Part shown: positions 23,287-34,818 of the stretch, in pieces
Numbering within the stretch: position 1 is the stretch's first letter
Layout: each line of letters starts with the position of its first letter
Origin: Sporodiniella umbellata
Lineage: Eukaryota > Mucoromycota > Mucoromycetes > Mucorales > Rhizopodaceae
Length of the DNA stretch: 64,000 nt
Assembly: GCA_025677835.1 (NCBI GenBank)
Contig: JAIXMR010000098.1
Coordinates: 1-64,000 of the forward strand
Reading direction: 5' to 3'
Translations under genes and position numbers: made by a program
The notes under the pieces: generated by a model
The model's database searches: none
The model's input: only the letters and a program-made list of their open reading frames with translations
Told to the model about the DNA's origin: nothing

Positions 23287-23425
23287 CACAACAGCAACTT
23301 TACCAACGTTTTTTCAAGCCCCCGCCTGTTAAAAAAAAAAAAAAAAAAAACAAGAAAAAGCACTCTTTTACAACAGCAATAACGATTGAACGAACTTTTT
23401 TTTTTCTATATAAAATCAACCAAGT
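22084..23425. other. Intergenic, microsatellite-rich
   Basis: No gene. Contains a CT-run, CA/TA repeats near 22140-22220, a (TTA)n stretch at about 22370-22418 with one TTG interruption, and several A- and T-runs longer than 15. This is the 3' flank of the phosphatase and the promoter side of the kinesin. Confidence 0.65.
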
Positions 23426-26400
23426 ATGAGTGGCGGTAATATTAAGGTGGTTGTCCGTTGCAGACCCTTAAATTCTCGAGGTATAGAGTACATATTCAAA
23501 CAAGATGTTTAGGCTATGTGCTTATCATTCCTGTTGTGAACAGAAAAGGCTCGAGGGGCTATCCCGCTGATCCAGATGGAGGGCAATAAAACGATTATTA
23601 CTAAACCAGCAACTCAGGGACAAAAGTCAGCATCTGAAGAAGTAAAGGCATTCACCTTTGATCAATCCTATTGGTCTGCGGATTTGAACAGCCCAGACTA
23701 TGCAGATCAAATACGTGTCTATAACGACCTCGGCAAAGAACTATTGGATCATGCTTTTGATGGATACAACTGTTGTATATTTGCTTGTCAGTTTCCATTT
23801 TTGTTTGTTTATTTTCTGTAACGTCATTTTTAATTTCCAAAAAAAAAAAAAAATACAATTTTTTTCTATAGATGGTCAGACTGGCTCAGGAAAGTCCTAT
23901 TCGATGGTAAGCCTGTTTCTGTTGTTCTAGGGATTAACCAAGCCATAGGTCGGTTACGGTGAAGATAAGGGTATTATCCCCCGAACCTGCTCAGAGCTTT
24001 TTGAGCGTGTACAGCAAAACAAGACTGACACGTTGGATTTCAGAGTGGAAGTGTCTTATATCGAAATCTACAATGAGAAAGTCAAAGATCTTTTGAATCC
24101 CAGTAACAAAGCCAACCTCAAAGTCAGAGAACACCCCGTCTTGGGTCCGTATGTTCAGGATCTCTCCCGTCTCGCTGTCAGCTCTTTTGAAGATATCGAT
24201 CAACTGATGGACGAAGGCAACAAAGCGCGTACCGTAGCTGCCACACAGATGAATGCCACCTCTTCTCGTTCGCACGCCGTCTGTACTATCTTTGTCACCC
24301 AACGTATCACAGATTCGTCTACCAAACAAACAGCTGAGAAAGTAGCTCGTATCAGGTAAATCTTCCTCCCCTCTCTCTCTCTCAACTCAGCCCTATTCAC
24401 TTTTCTATAAACAGTTTGGTCGATTTGGCGGGTAGCGAAAGAGCCAATAGCACTGGAGCCACCGGGGCTCGTCTGAAAGAAGGTGCCAATATCAATAAAT
24501 CCCTAACGACGTTAGGTAAAGTCATAGCTGGCTTGGCCGAACAAGCTTCGGGAGATACCAAGAAAGGGTCCAAGAAATCAAAAGATGCTTCCCATATACC
24601 TTTCCGTGATTCGGTAAAGTGATCATCCAGCTCTCTCTCTCTATTTGTATACTCAACGTCTTTATTCCTAGGTTTTGACTTGGTTACTAAAAGATTCCTT
24701 GGGCGGTAACTCAAAAACATGTATGATTGCCGCTATTTCACCTGCCGACTATGATGAAACGCTGAGTACGCTTCGTTATGCTGACCAGGCCAAGAAGATC
24801 AAGACCAAGGCGGTGGTGAACGAAGACCCAAGCGCACGGGTGATGCGAGAATTGAAAGATGAAGTAGAGGCGCTCCGTCAAGCCTTGATGGTCTATAACC
24901 CCGCCCAGGTCGAAAAGATCACAGCCAACGTCAAAAAAACACCAGCCAAAACTAAAAAATCCTCACCTGCCGAAAACAAACCTACCCCGGTAGTGTTCAC
25001 AGACGGAGCTGGGAAAATCACTCAGCTCACCAAGGACGAGATGGTCGAACAGCTCGAAAACACCCAGAAACTATTGGGTGACATCAGCCAGCCCTGGGAA
25101 GAGAAAGTGGAAAACACAAAGGTCATTCAACGCTTGCGCGAGGATACGCTCAAGAGCCTAGGCATTGCTGTAGAAAAGAATCAGGTTGGACTTTATACGC
25201 CCCGAGAGATACCTCATCTGATCAACTTGAACGAGGATCCACTGATGAACGAATGCCTAATGTACAACCTCAAGCCGGGCACTACGCTTGTAGATCGGGC
25301 AGACGATGCCAACCGCGAGACGGGTGTCTGCGTGATCCGCTTGAGTGGGGAAAATATCGAGAACGGCCACTGTCGTTTTGAGAACACCGAGGACGCAGTC
25401 ACTCTCTATCCACGCGAGGGCTGTACAACCATGGTCAACGGGCTGCGTATTTCAGAACCCAAGAAGCTCAAGAGCGGCTATCGCATCATCCTGGGCGATG
25501 CCCATGTGTTTCGCTTCAACAACCCAGGCGAGGCCAGGAAGGAGCGCGACCATATGATCTTGAGCGAAAGCCAGTCCAAGCTTGATGGCCGCGGCACACC
25601 TTCGCCTATTCCCTCCCAAGGTGAAGGGGAATCGTCAGCAACCGTCCTGTCTGAAGTCATGGATTGGAACTTTGCCAGAAAGGAAGCCATCATGAATACC
25701 TACATCAACGACGCCAAACTCAACCATTTCTCGGACCAAGATCTCGATAAGCTCTTTGATGAGGTAGCGCGTGTGCGTGTCGAACGCAAACGTCAATCGG
25801 TAGGCTCTGAGTCTCTTTCGCGCCATAGCTCTTCCTCCTCCTCCGTACGCCGTTCAGTCTATTCAGCCTTCCTCGACGACGACGGCTATTATACCACCGA
25901 CAGCAGCACCACCCTCTCCTCTCTGGCCGGCGATGACCTGCTTCATCTCGACAGTAAACATGCGCGTGAATTCCAACACCAACGCCGGAAATACGAGGCC
26001 AGACTGCGCCGTCTATCCCATCGTATCTCCTCTGGCTCTACCTCGCTCACCTCGGTCGATACCGCCCTGGCTAAGAAAGTGATTGCGCACTGGCGACGCC
26101 AACGCAACGTTGCAATAGCACAAGCCATCTTGAAAAACGATATCTACGTACGCCAGGCTAACCATCTGGCTCAGACAGAGGGCAAAGACGTCTTTTATCA
26201 GTTTGCCATTGTTTATCAAGACGAGAGCCTGACGGCATCCCACCGAGAAACGTCGCATCATCGCCACTATGGCATTGACTCTGAACTACTGAAGGCGCAA
26301 GGGCCTTGTGTGGGTATCCAGGTCATTGACTATAAACACCAATCGACCTACGTCTGGTCCATCGACCGATTCGTCACCCGCCTACGCCATCTCCAGGGCA

Positions 26401-28364
26401 TCCGTTTCGTCACAGACAGCAAGAAGCATCTGAAAGGAGACGATCTCTTCTTTAGTCAGGATCCGGCCTCCTATGTCCTGGTGGGCCTGGCCAAAATCCC
26501 GCTCAAGAACCTGGCAACCGAGGTGTCCGTCCAGAGCCATCTCTCGGTTCACTGTCGAACCACTGGCCGATACATGGGTCAGCTCAAGGTAGATATCTTG
26601 CCTATTGCACGCTCAGTCCAAGATCCGGTTTCTTCTGAAGACCCCTGCGATCTGCTCCATAACGGTCAACAGCTCATGTGTGAGGTCTCCATCTTGGAAA
26701 TGACCGGCTTGGATCCCAACCTGTTCTCGCGTGTGCATGCACAATTCCGACTGTCCAATTTCGGCCAAGATCTCCAAGGTGTGCATGCATCAGACTCTCA
26801 AGAAAACAAAGAGGGCAAGCCAATCCAATTTGACTTTCATCAATTGCTTTCCCTTTCCGTCACCCAGGAACTCTTGGCCGTCATTCATCATGGCGAAATT
26901 GTGTTTGAGGTTTACGGGAAACCCAAGCCTGCCTACCTCGACTCTCTCAAGATTGTCGATTCTCTTGCTCCAAAAGAGACCCTGATGCCAGCCAAGAAAT
27001 CCATGGATGTCCTCGCCACTTTCCAAGTATGTGAGATGACACCCGAGGGAGACTATACACCCGTGCCAGTCGAATTCAGCGAGAATTGCCCCGTCTTTTC
27101 TTTACAACAAGGTCAACAACGACGCCTCGTCCTGAACTTGGAACAGTCCAGTCTCGATGCCGAACTGGGCTTGGAGCGTATTGTCGACGTCAGACTCGGC
27201 CGCGTCAGGCTGATCAACGACAAAAAAGAGGTCGTCAACTCGCCTGAGTCTGCCCAGGCTGAGATCCATCTCAAAATGGTAGACAGCAAGCGGCACTCCC
27301 AAACAAAAGAGCCAACCCGACTCAAGGCTGAATGTTCCTGGGATAGCTCTCTGCATGACACCCTTTTGCTTAATGCCGTCACTCAGAACTCACATCAGGT
27401 CCTTTTGGACCTTTGCTGGACAGTGCGCAATGCCAGTATGCGTGAATTCAAATTTACCAGTGAAATCGCTGTTCACATCAAGGATCAGACCAAGGCTGCT
27501 GTGATGAAGAAAAAGCGAGTGGCCAGCCAAAACCGGCGGACATCGCTTCTTAACTTTTTCTCTAAACCCAATCAGATCAGAAACCAATTAACTTGTATCT
27601 ACGTGGTCGAGTACGACGCCGAATTGTTTGGCATCCAGGAAGCCGATCAACAAAACCTGCCTCTCACCCTCTTGGCGTTTTATGAAGGCCACCGTCAAAA
27701 GATGCTGTATCGAGAAGAGGTCGAAGCGACGCGCTACAGGCTTTTCTTGAATGAACAACTCGATCGTACGTGCAAACAAGCGTCTTTGTCCGTTCAGCCC
27801 GATCTAGAGACGATCTTAAAACTCTGGATGGCAAAGAAACAGAAGAAGACGCCTCAAGTTGTCATGACAGTCAGTACGCCTTCCGTTCGCAGATGGTCTC
27901 CGCATGTTCATCAGATATTGATAAACGAACAAACAGTAGCCAAAAAGGGCTTTTTGCAACGCAAGAACGATACCGAAGGCAAAGATTGGGACAAACTCTG
28001 GTGTGTTCTTGTAGGGTAGGTTGCTTGAAACCGCTTGTTCTATCCATCCTCATCTTTCTCTCTCTTTTTTTTTTTTTTTTTGTTTATTTAGAAACTATAT
28101 GTTTATGTATGACGATCCTTCTGAAGTGAATCAGATAGACGTAATTCACATAAAAAATGTACATAAAGAAGATGGAAACGCTATGGTAAACCCCCCCCCC
28201 CTTGAACTTTCTCATTCATAACAAAAACTAACTTGCAATAGAAATCAAAGACTATTTTTACTATTGATAGCCTACAAACATCACACAAACTTCAAGCGCA
28301 AGATAATGCCACTATGTTGAAATGGGTCGAGGCTGTTGATAAGTTAACTCATCATTATGGCTAA
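23426..28364 (+). CDS. Kinesin-3 (Unc104/KIF1-like) motor
   Basis: Eight exons: 23426-23480, 23544-23786, 23872-23906, 23949-24355, 24415-24613, 24672-28015, 28092-28185 and 28242-28364. They give 1499 residues with every phase consistent. The N-terminal motor (about 1-355) has VVVRCRPLN, the P-loop [12 protein letters not shown] near 100-111, NATSSRSH and DLAGSER, and ends at [10 protein letters not shown]. An FHA domain (about 515-600) has [14 protein letters not shown] long KIF1B/DUF3694-type stalk follows, and a PH domain at about 1400-1495 ([25 protein letters not shown]). By family it is a plus-end microtubule motor moving endosomes and vesicles, with the PH domain binding phosphoinositides. 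Introns cluster in the motor and PH regions. Codon use in the large exon is clearly GC-richer than the flanks. Confidence 0.95.
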
Positions 28365-28994
28365 ACCACCTTATTTTCTTTTTTTTTTATATATTTTTAA
28401 CTTATTAGTCAACTATGCTTATGTATTTTTAACGCACTCCATATCATCCTTTTTTTTTTTTTTTTTTTTTTGGGAAATTTATTTAAGCTTTCCCCCACCC
28501 CCCTTTTTTTTTTTTTGATACTATCAAATGTATTCTAGAAAAAAAAAAAAAAAGGCACAAGCCTTGCTATTCCCTCCTATCGTAACTTTAATATATTTAC
28601 CATATACCAAAATAACGTCAAAACACTTTATTATTGCTTATTCCATAAATGCGTATTTTTTTTGGCTTCTGGTATAGATACTATCATCTTTGCTTTCTTT
28701 GTTAGTATCATAGATTTACGATATTACAATTACCTTGTCTTTCTCTTCAAAGCTGTCCGAGTTTTTCGTTTCGCTACCTAGAAAAAAAAAACGGTCCTAA
28801 ATAAAAACAAACTAGAGCAGCGCACTATTTTGTTTACTCCTTGTAACTTTTCGACGTCTTTTTGGTGAGCTTTGAGAATTTTGGTCATCAGAAATAAGCT
28901 CGTCTATTTCATCTCTTGGACTTGTCGCTACTTTTTCTTTGCTATTGTTTATCGTTTCAATACATAAGAGATGTGTTTATAAAACACTGTTATT
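28365..28994. other. Convergent intergenic gap
   Basis: 630 bp between two converging genes. Holds T-runs, a C-run near 28494 and A-runs. No ORF or RNA gene recognised. Confidence 0.6.
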
Positions 28995-30706
28995 CTACCG
29001 TTTTTTTCGTAACGTCATCTTTAGTGGAATGTTGCTCTCGGTTTTTATAGTATTTCGTCTTTTACGAACCCCAGTGCCCTTAGTAAAATTGGTACCTGCA
29101 TCACCGTGATGGTCACGAGGGGAGTTGTCATCTAAAATGTAAGCTAAATTCACCTAAATAAGGAGACTATTACTAAACCACTTACTTGCATTGTCAAAAC
29201 TATTACAAAGAAAAAAAAAAAGTCTAATGTTATAAACTTTAGTAACCATTTACCTCTGCTTGAAAACTTGATGTTTATTGTTTAGCAAACTTATTTCTGC
29301 TAAAAGTTTTTGATGCTCTCTTTGCCATTCTTCCCTTTCAATTCGATGGCTGTAAAAAAAAAAAAAAAAGTTGCGTTTTGTATTAGCTCTACGATTGTTT
29401 GTTTTCCCTATATGCTTTACCGATTTCGTTCTTGCAAAATATCTTCATTTGTTAGCTGCATAGGGTGTACATTAGTATTTACCACAGAAGAAAAATGTGC
29501 ATTACTTGTTTAATCTCATGCACAAGGTTCACGCTTTCTGCCTTTGTTTTACTGAGAGCTGATAAGGCAGCATGAGAAATTTAGTAAACTCAGAGTAAAA
29601 TTTAGCCATTGTGTATTACGTATATTGAATCCTTCATATGTCAAAGACTCTATCTCTTGAACGCTTTATAGTTACGTGAGAAATCAAAAAAACATAAGAA
29701 AATGTATCTTACTTTTTTAATACATATTCGGTAGATTGATGGTGTAACTTTGTGTATGACTTGATTAAACCCATGGTTTGGTTTCTTTCAAAAATAGACT
29801 CTTTATAGCTTTTTAAGGCTTGAGAAATGAATTTAGAGTTTTTGGATGCGTTTTCAAAAAGGCATTGCTGGTCTTGTAGCGTATTTCTCATGATATCTAA
29901 AACCGTCCTAAGTGAAGACATTTCCTTTTCTTTTTAAAAAAAAAAAAGTGTTTGCAATACCTAGCTTTTTCCGGTTTTCTTCTGTAATCAGATTCAGTTC
30001 CGATACATCCGTCTTTATAATTGAACGTTTCTCAGATATGTATGTCAACCCGCTGTTGATCCAGTTACTGCTTTTTTGAAAGGCACTTTTCACTTTTTTC
30101 TTATATTCATTAATTTGATCTTTCTCTTTTTTGTCCTTTTCAATCCTTGACAAACATGCTTCTCTCAAAGAGCCTTCACTTTTTTCTTGTTTGTCTTTGG
30201 ACTCTTCGACTTGGTTTACCAGTTTTTCTAAACTTTCAAAAACAAACTTAAACACCTCCATTCTACTTGTTAGCTTTTCCAATCTAACTTTTTTCTTAGA
30301 AAACATTAACAACAATAAAAAATTACTTTAATTTGATATTGTTGTATCTGATAAGCCCAACTTCTACTAAACTCTCTGACATTTCTTCTTTTGTTTCTGC
30401 CTCTTTGATTTTCTCCCGTTCCTCGTCCAACAAGACATTCAAACGACCAATCTCTTCACATGCCTGTACATAGGCATTTTCTTTTTCATTAGCCTTTTTT
30501 CTACAAGATTCTGCTAAAAGCTCAATAGTATTATTGAATTCTAGTGTCGGCAGCTGTTTTATTTCTTGAGCCTTCTTTTTAAATAAAATTTCTGTAGCTT
30601 TTCTATCAAGAGCTTCTTCTTTACTAATAGATTGCTGATTTCTACTAGAGTTCTCTTTAGTCAAGGGTCTGTAGCTTTTTTTGACAAAGTTTTTTGGAGT
30701 AAGCAT
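28995..30706 (-). CDS. Coiled-coil protein, nine exons, unknown
   Basis: Exons (minus order): 30706-30327, 30283-29961, 29929-29713, 29663-29620, 29558-29506, 29455-29421, 29349-29254, 29199-29186 and 29131-28995. They sum to 1299 nt, 432 residues, with all phases consistent through to a TAG. The protein is mostly charged coiled coil (LDEEREKIKEAETKEEMSES; LVNQVEESKDKQEKSEGSLR), with a basic disordered N-terminus and a basic tail (KGTGVRKRRN). It has no signal peptide or membrane segment. I do not recognise a family; a cytoskeletal, spindle or tethering role would suit the composition but is a guess. One exon is only 14 nt, and one intron (29930-29960) would be only 31 nt; that junction is the least certain and could instead be a homopolymer frameshift. 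Confidence 0.7.
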
Positions 30707-30945
30707 ATTCTTCAGGGTGTTTGGATCAAATACATTTTCTTTTTTCTATTATCGTTTTTTTTTTTCAAAAAAAAAAAACGATACAGTAATAGTAATGAAT
30801 AAAAGCTTCGTTAAAGTACATCTTCTCTCTCTCTCTATATCTCTCACAGTGGTTTGTTCTCTATTTGCTTTTTATAAAGTAGTTTTGAAGGGGAAAAAAG
30901 ACAATATTTTAAAATATAAGCAATTTATCCCCTTTGTATATATTT

Positions 30946-31218
30946 TTATATATGATTACAGATCTGCCTATTGTACAATAAACTGTTGTATGGTTCAAAC
31001 GCGGTATATAGTGTATTGTTCGATTTTTCTTTCAACCTAGCTCGATCTTGTTTGACCTCAACATTCTTTTGCGGCAACATTTTGTTTGGCACATCTTTGG
31101 TCAACTTCTGGATATGAAACGGATTAAAACTAATTTGACTTCCAATCCTATTTGGTTTGAACGAGAATGGAATATTCTTATTTGGTTTAAAAGCATTTTT
31201 TTTATTGTTTTGTTGCAT
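30946..31218 (-). CDS. Small basic ORF, doubtful
   Basis: 90 residues starting MQQNNKKNAFKPNKNIPFSF, polar and basic, ending RQICNHI. It lies 240 bp upstream of the nine-exon gene on the same strand. I tried to join it to that gene as a 5' exon, but the good donor (GTAATC near 30950) is out of phase with the available acceptor, so it is listed separately. It may be a small gene, an unrecognised exon or chance. Confidence 0.25.
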   Translation of the reverse strand: MQQNNKKNAFKPNKNIPFSFKPNRIGSQISFNPFHIQKLTKDVPNKMLPQKNVEVKQDRARLKEKSNNTLYTAFEPYNSLLYNRQICNHI

Positions 31219-31551
31219 TCTTTCTTTTGTCTCGTTTTATTTACACGTATTTTAGAAAGAAAGCAACAATCGAATTTCTCTTCAGAATTTAAGTAAAAAA
31301 AAAAACGACTACATTTTTTTTCATAGGACAATTTTTTTTATCTCATATTTAAATGGTTATTGTTATTTTGATAGTTTGAAATAGAGAAAGATTAAGCACA
31401 ATTTGCTTTTTATTTATTTATTTATAAAAATAAGCTCTGAAAACTGACATACTATATGAAACTTTTTTGATTGACTCAAAGTTTATTAAGTTGATAAATA
31501 TTGCTTATGATGACCAGTCATAACACAACTACAGCAACCATTTTTACAAGC

Positions 31552-31882
31552 TTAAGCAATAGTAGTAGGGAATCTGTCATCCTCAGTAGGACAGCGAATC
31601 TTTTAGTAAAAGAAAAAGTGTTACTATTGATATGGGCACATACGCAAAAGTATATTTTCTAAAATCTATACCTTTAAGCTTTCGTCAAACTTCAAAACTG
31701 AAGGTTTCAATGATCTTGGTGTAAACATTTGATTCCAAAAAGCCTATGATAAGTAAAAAAAAAAAACCCCCCATTTTGTTAGCACTAGAATTTTGTGGAT
31801 TTTTTGAAGTGTATATGTGTGTGTGTTTACTTTTGCAATCCATCTGTGACCTTTTAAGCTAGGGTGGAAACAATCAAGATTG

Positions 31883-31924
<42 letters not shown>

Positions 31925-32808
31925 GGATGTACAATTTTAAGCTTCAGGCTGCAATTTTTGCAAGGAACTTTTACCTGAGAGCATTAATAGGGAAAGAATT
32001 CAAATCGATAGGTGCAGGTGTATACATAACAGCAAAATCGGCTCCAGGTTTGCCAATATAGCTGGAAGCAATTGCCTCAAGTTGTTGATTGTATCCTTTT
32101 AAAGGGTTTGAAAAAGTGCTCAAATACTTCCTGAGTAAGTTTCACTTACCATCAGCCATACTATCCATGTGCTCCAACTTGTTTGAAGAGAGACAGCTAC
32201 ATTCAAGTTTATCTTCAAAAGGTATGTTTTTCTTACAATAGTCATCCTGATTGGCTCTCAAATTGCTCAAGCCTGATACCTTAAAGTTTCCAACTAGTTC
32301 GGAAAAAATTTTCTGTGTTTGAGATCTATGATACTACAGATATCTTTACTATTTTTTTTTTTTACCCAAGTTAATAATGGTTTTCGGCATTTCTTTTTGA
32401 ATTCTTTTGATAGCGTTTCCAACGTGCTTTCCAAATGATTCTGGCGTAGTAAATTTCTCATAAAGAGGATTACAAGATGCACATTGGTCATTGCCTGGAT
32501 TTAGCCAGTATCAAAATTAGTAAAAACTATAGTTTTTTTCTAGATTTCTTACTGCCAAGTTGAATAGTGAACAATTTCCATTCGTTTTTATACCTTTTCG
32601 AAAGAAGAAACTCTGTTTTTATACCTATACGTACGGGCTTCAATTTAGCTATTCTGTCTTTCTATATCGCCATCTTTCTATTTTTATACTTACGAGGAAT
32701 TAAATAGTCAAGCTCATGGTCAAGATTCATAGCCATTGCTCCACTTTGAGCCCCATTAAACTTGTCTTTGATCGGATGATCTAATTGCTTTTATATTAGC
32801 TTGAAGAA

Positions 32809-32848
<40 letters not shown>

Positions 32849-33334
32849 AAAGAATCTTACATATGTTAAAAGGTGGAATACACAACGGACCATAACAAAA
32901 TGTGGTGAGATGAGAAGATGTTGAAGGTCCTATGAGTTTTGGACTATAATGCTTTACAAAGTTAGCAATCGTAACAGCGCCATCGTCCCCGCCAATGGCG
33001 TAGCTATTGCCACGAAATTCCATGATTGCGCTAAAGTTAAAGATGCCAGTGCCGCCTTTCCCATTGTTGATACCCATCATACCAAAGCCAGCCATAATAC
33101 TAAAATTCAATTATTGGATACTTTTCTCTATCGTTTGTGTTTTATACGCGCGAAAACATACCTGTCTCCTAAAGAAGCAACAATCTTGATATCGTCAACT
33201 CGAACATCTGTCACATCTTTGGGTGGCGACGTTCTAGGCGCAAGGGATGGACACTCAGAGATAGACGCGAAATCAGCAGAAATCAAGCCCAAAGAGGCAA
33301 TGAGTACAATAGACGAGAGCTTAAAGTATACCAT
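31552..33334 (-). CDS. GDSL/SGNH lipase, phospholipase B-like (copy 1)
   Basis: Ten exons (minus order): 33334-33162, 33099-32861, 32780-32694, 32624-32553, 32494-32366, 32293-32150, 32095-31975, 31882-31831, 31743-31672 and 31599-31552. They give 378 residues, all phases consistent. An N-terminal signal peptide (KLSSIVLIASLGLISA) indicates secretion. SGNH motifs: GDS with nucleophile Ser58, formed across the first intron; GSND (Asn192, Asp193); and DCFHP with Asp325 and His328. The C-terminus is IRCPTEDDRFPTTIA. The pattern matches the membrane/secreted phospholipase B1-type GDSL family, which removes acyl chains from phospholipids or esters. It is divergently paired with a second copy at 39868. 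Exons 1-2 and the promoter are almost identical between copies while the rest has diverged. Intron 7 carries a 38-base homopolymer. Confidence 0.9.
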
Positions 33335-33513
33335 GCTATATTGAACTTTGCAAAGTAAGGATAAATTACTTTTAAATTTGGCTTCTTTTTATATCAAATC
33401 AGTTCTATATGACTAAACGCGCTTGTCAGCAAATACAGCTTCAAAAAGTACACTTGAGCTACATGACACGGAGTTAATTAGTAGCAAAATGCATGAAGCA
33501 CGTTCTAAATATA
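32861..33513. repeat. Lipase inverted repeat, left arm
   Basis: Reverse complement of 39712-40333. Covers promoter, exon 1, intron 1 and exon 2 of lipase copy 1. Near-identical through exon 1 to most of exon 2, fading at the 3' end of exon 2. Upstream, one block (roughly 33425-33455) differs by an indel and substitutions. Confidence 0.9.
33385..33393 (-). promoter_or_regulatory. TATA box of lipase copy 1
   Basis: TATAAAAAG on the minus strand about 50 bp before the ATG at 33334, conserved in copy 2 at 39809-39817. Confidence 0.6.
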
Positions 33514-34818
33514 CAAAAAATAATCTTATTTCTCAGGTACAGAAGAAATAGGATTAGGTTTGATGTACAAACAAAGCTGCTACTGGTTTTACAAAACTGA
33601 ACTGAGCGCTCAAACCGTTTGTTAGAAGCATTAGATAGTTTTTGTCAATTGGATGTTCCATTTCTATTTCGTTTTACCTTTGACAACAGTTTTGATTTCA
33701 AGCTTATTTTGTTCTTAGTAATTGAATTAAAACCTTTTTTCAATATGTTTTCGTTGAAGCTTTTTGTTGAGCTTTTCTTAAATTTCTAAGCAGAAAATTT
33801 GTGGGAACTTCACAAAAAAAAAAAAAAAATAGCTGTGTCCTGTACTTAATTTTTCTTTCTTCAAAAAAAGAAAACAGTACACTCATTTGACCTAGCTTAC
33901 CGCTATTTATTTTTTGCTGTACAACACCCAATGCTTATTGAAAGGGCTAAAAAACTGTCTGTGATAGGATAAAACAGAAAGTGCGAAACTTGAACGCAGA
34001 ACAAAGTGTTTTCTATTGTGCTATACTGTCTAACTTTAGAGTTTTTTTTAAACCGTCACACCACTTTTCGGGTTTGTGTAAAATGATTTACTAACCGGCT
34101 TTTGCTCGCTCGCCTATAAACAAATTGTTTTAGAAACAGATATAAACATGGACTCTACTTTTTTTTGTTGATCGACTACAATTCGATTGCTATAGTACAT
34201 TGAGTATGATAGACTGCACCCCTTTGATCTGAATTTAATTCAGCTCATATAAAAATACAAAGACTGGTATCAGGTGTATGTCTTAGACAACGTTAGCTAA
34301 ATTGATCATATGACGTTACACAAGGCCACTTCCATATAAAATATACCCTCTGGATTCAACCTCGGATTCATTACAGTCAAACCACTGGAAATTGGCGTTT
34401 TGACGAAAATCGATTGCCCCCTTCATAGCAAAAGTTAGCCGGAAGGCGAAGAGAAAATGTCACAAGTTCAATTTTCATAAAAGAATAGATGTCTCTAAGC
34501 CAAAAACAATAGCAATTACTGAAATTTAATTATCAGTTTGGCAAACATGATTGAGAAACAATATCAACGATTACCATTTTATCTTCGTCGCATTGCAATA
34601 TAATATAAACAGAGAATTAACTTTTTTCTAGTACCATTAGATTACAACGTATATTCTACAGAAATAAGCTCTGTTCTTTACTTAGCTTTCACAACAAAAG
34701 AAATTCGAAGCTTATATCAAAGTAATGTGAATAGAGAGCTAGTAATGACACTTTATTTTCAAGTATAGCTAATACACAACTGAACAAACGAAAAATCACA
34801 GAGCTTTGACCGAAATGA
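33514..34818. other. Intergenic, no gene seen
   Basis: AT-rich, no credible ORF (33740-33931 minus is homopolymer-driven). Includes upstream sequence of the minus-strand lipase and downstream sequence of the minus-strand reductase. Confidence 0.6.

Noticed and set aside
30946..31218. 5' exon of the nine-exon coiled-coil gene
   Set aside because: The available donor and acceptor are out of phase, and the only phase-compatible donor (GTCAAAC) is poor and gives an intron of about 300 nt, unlike the others.
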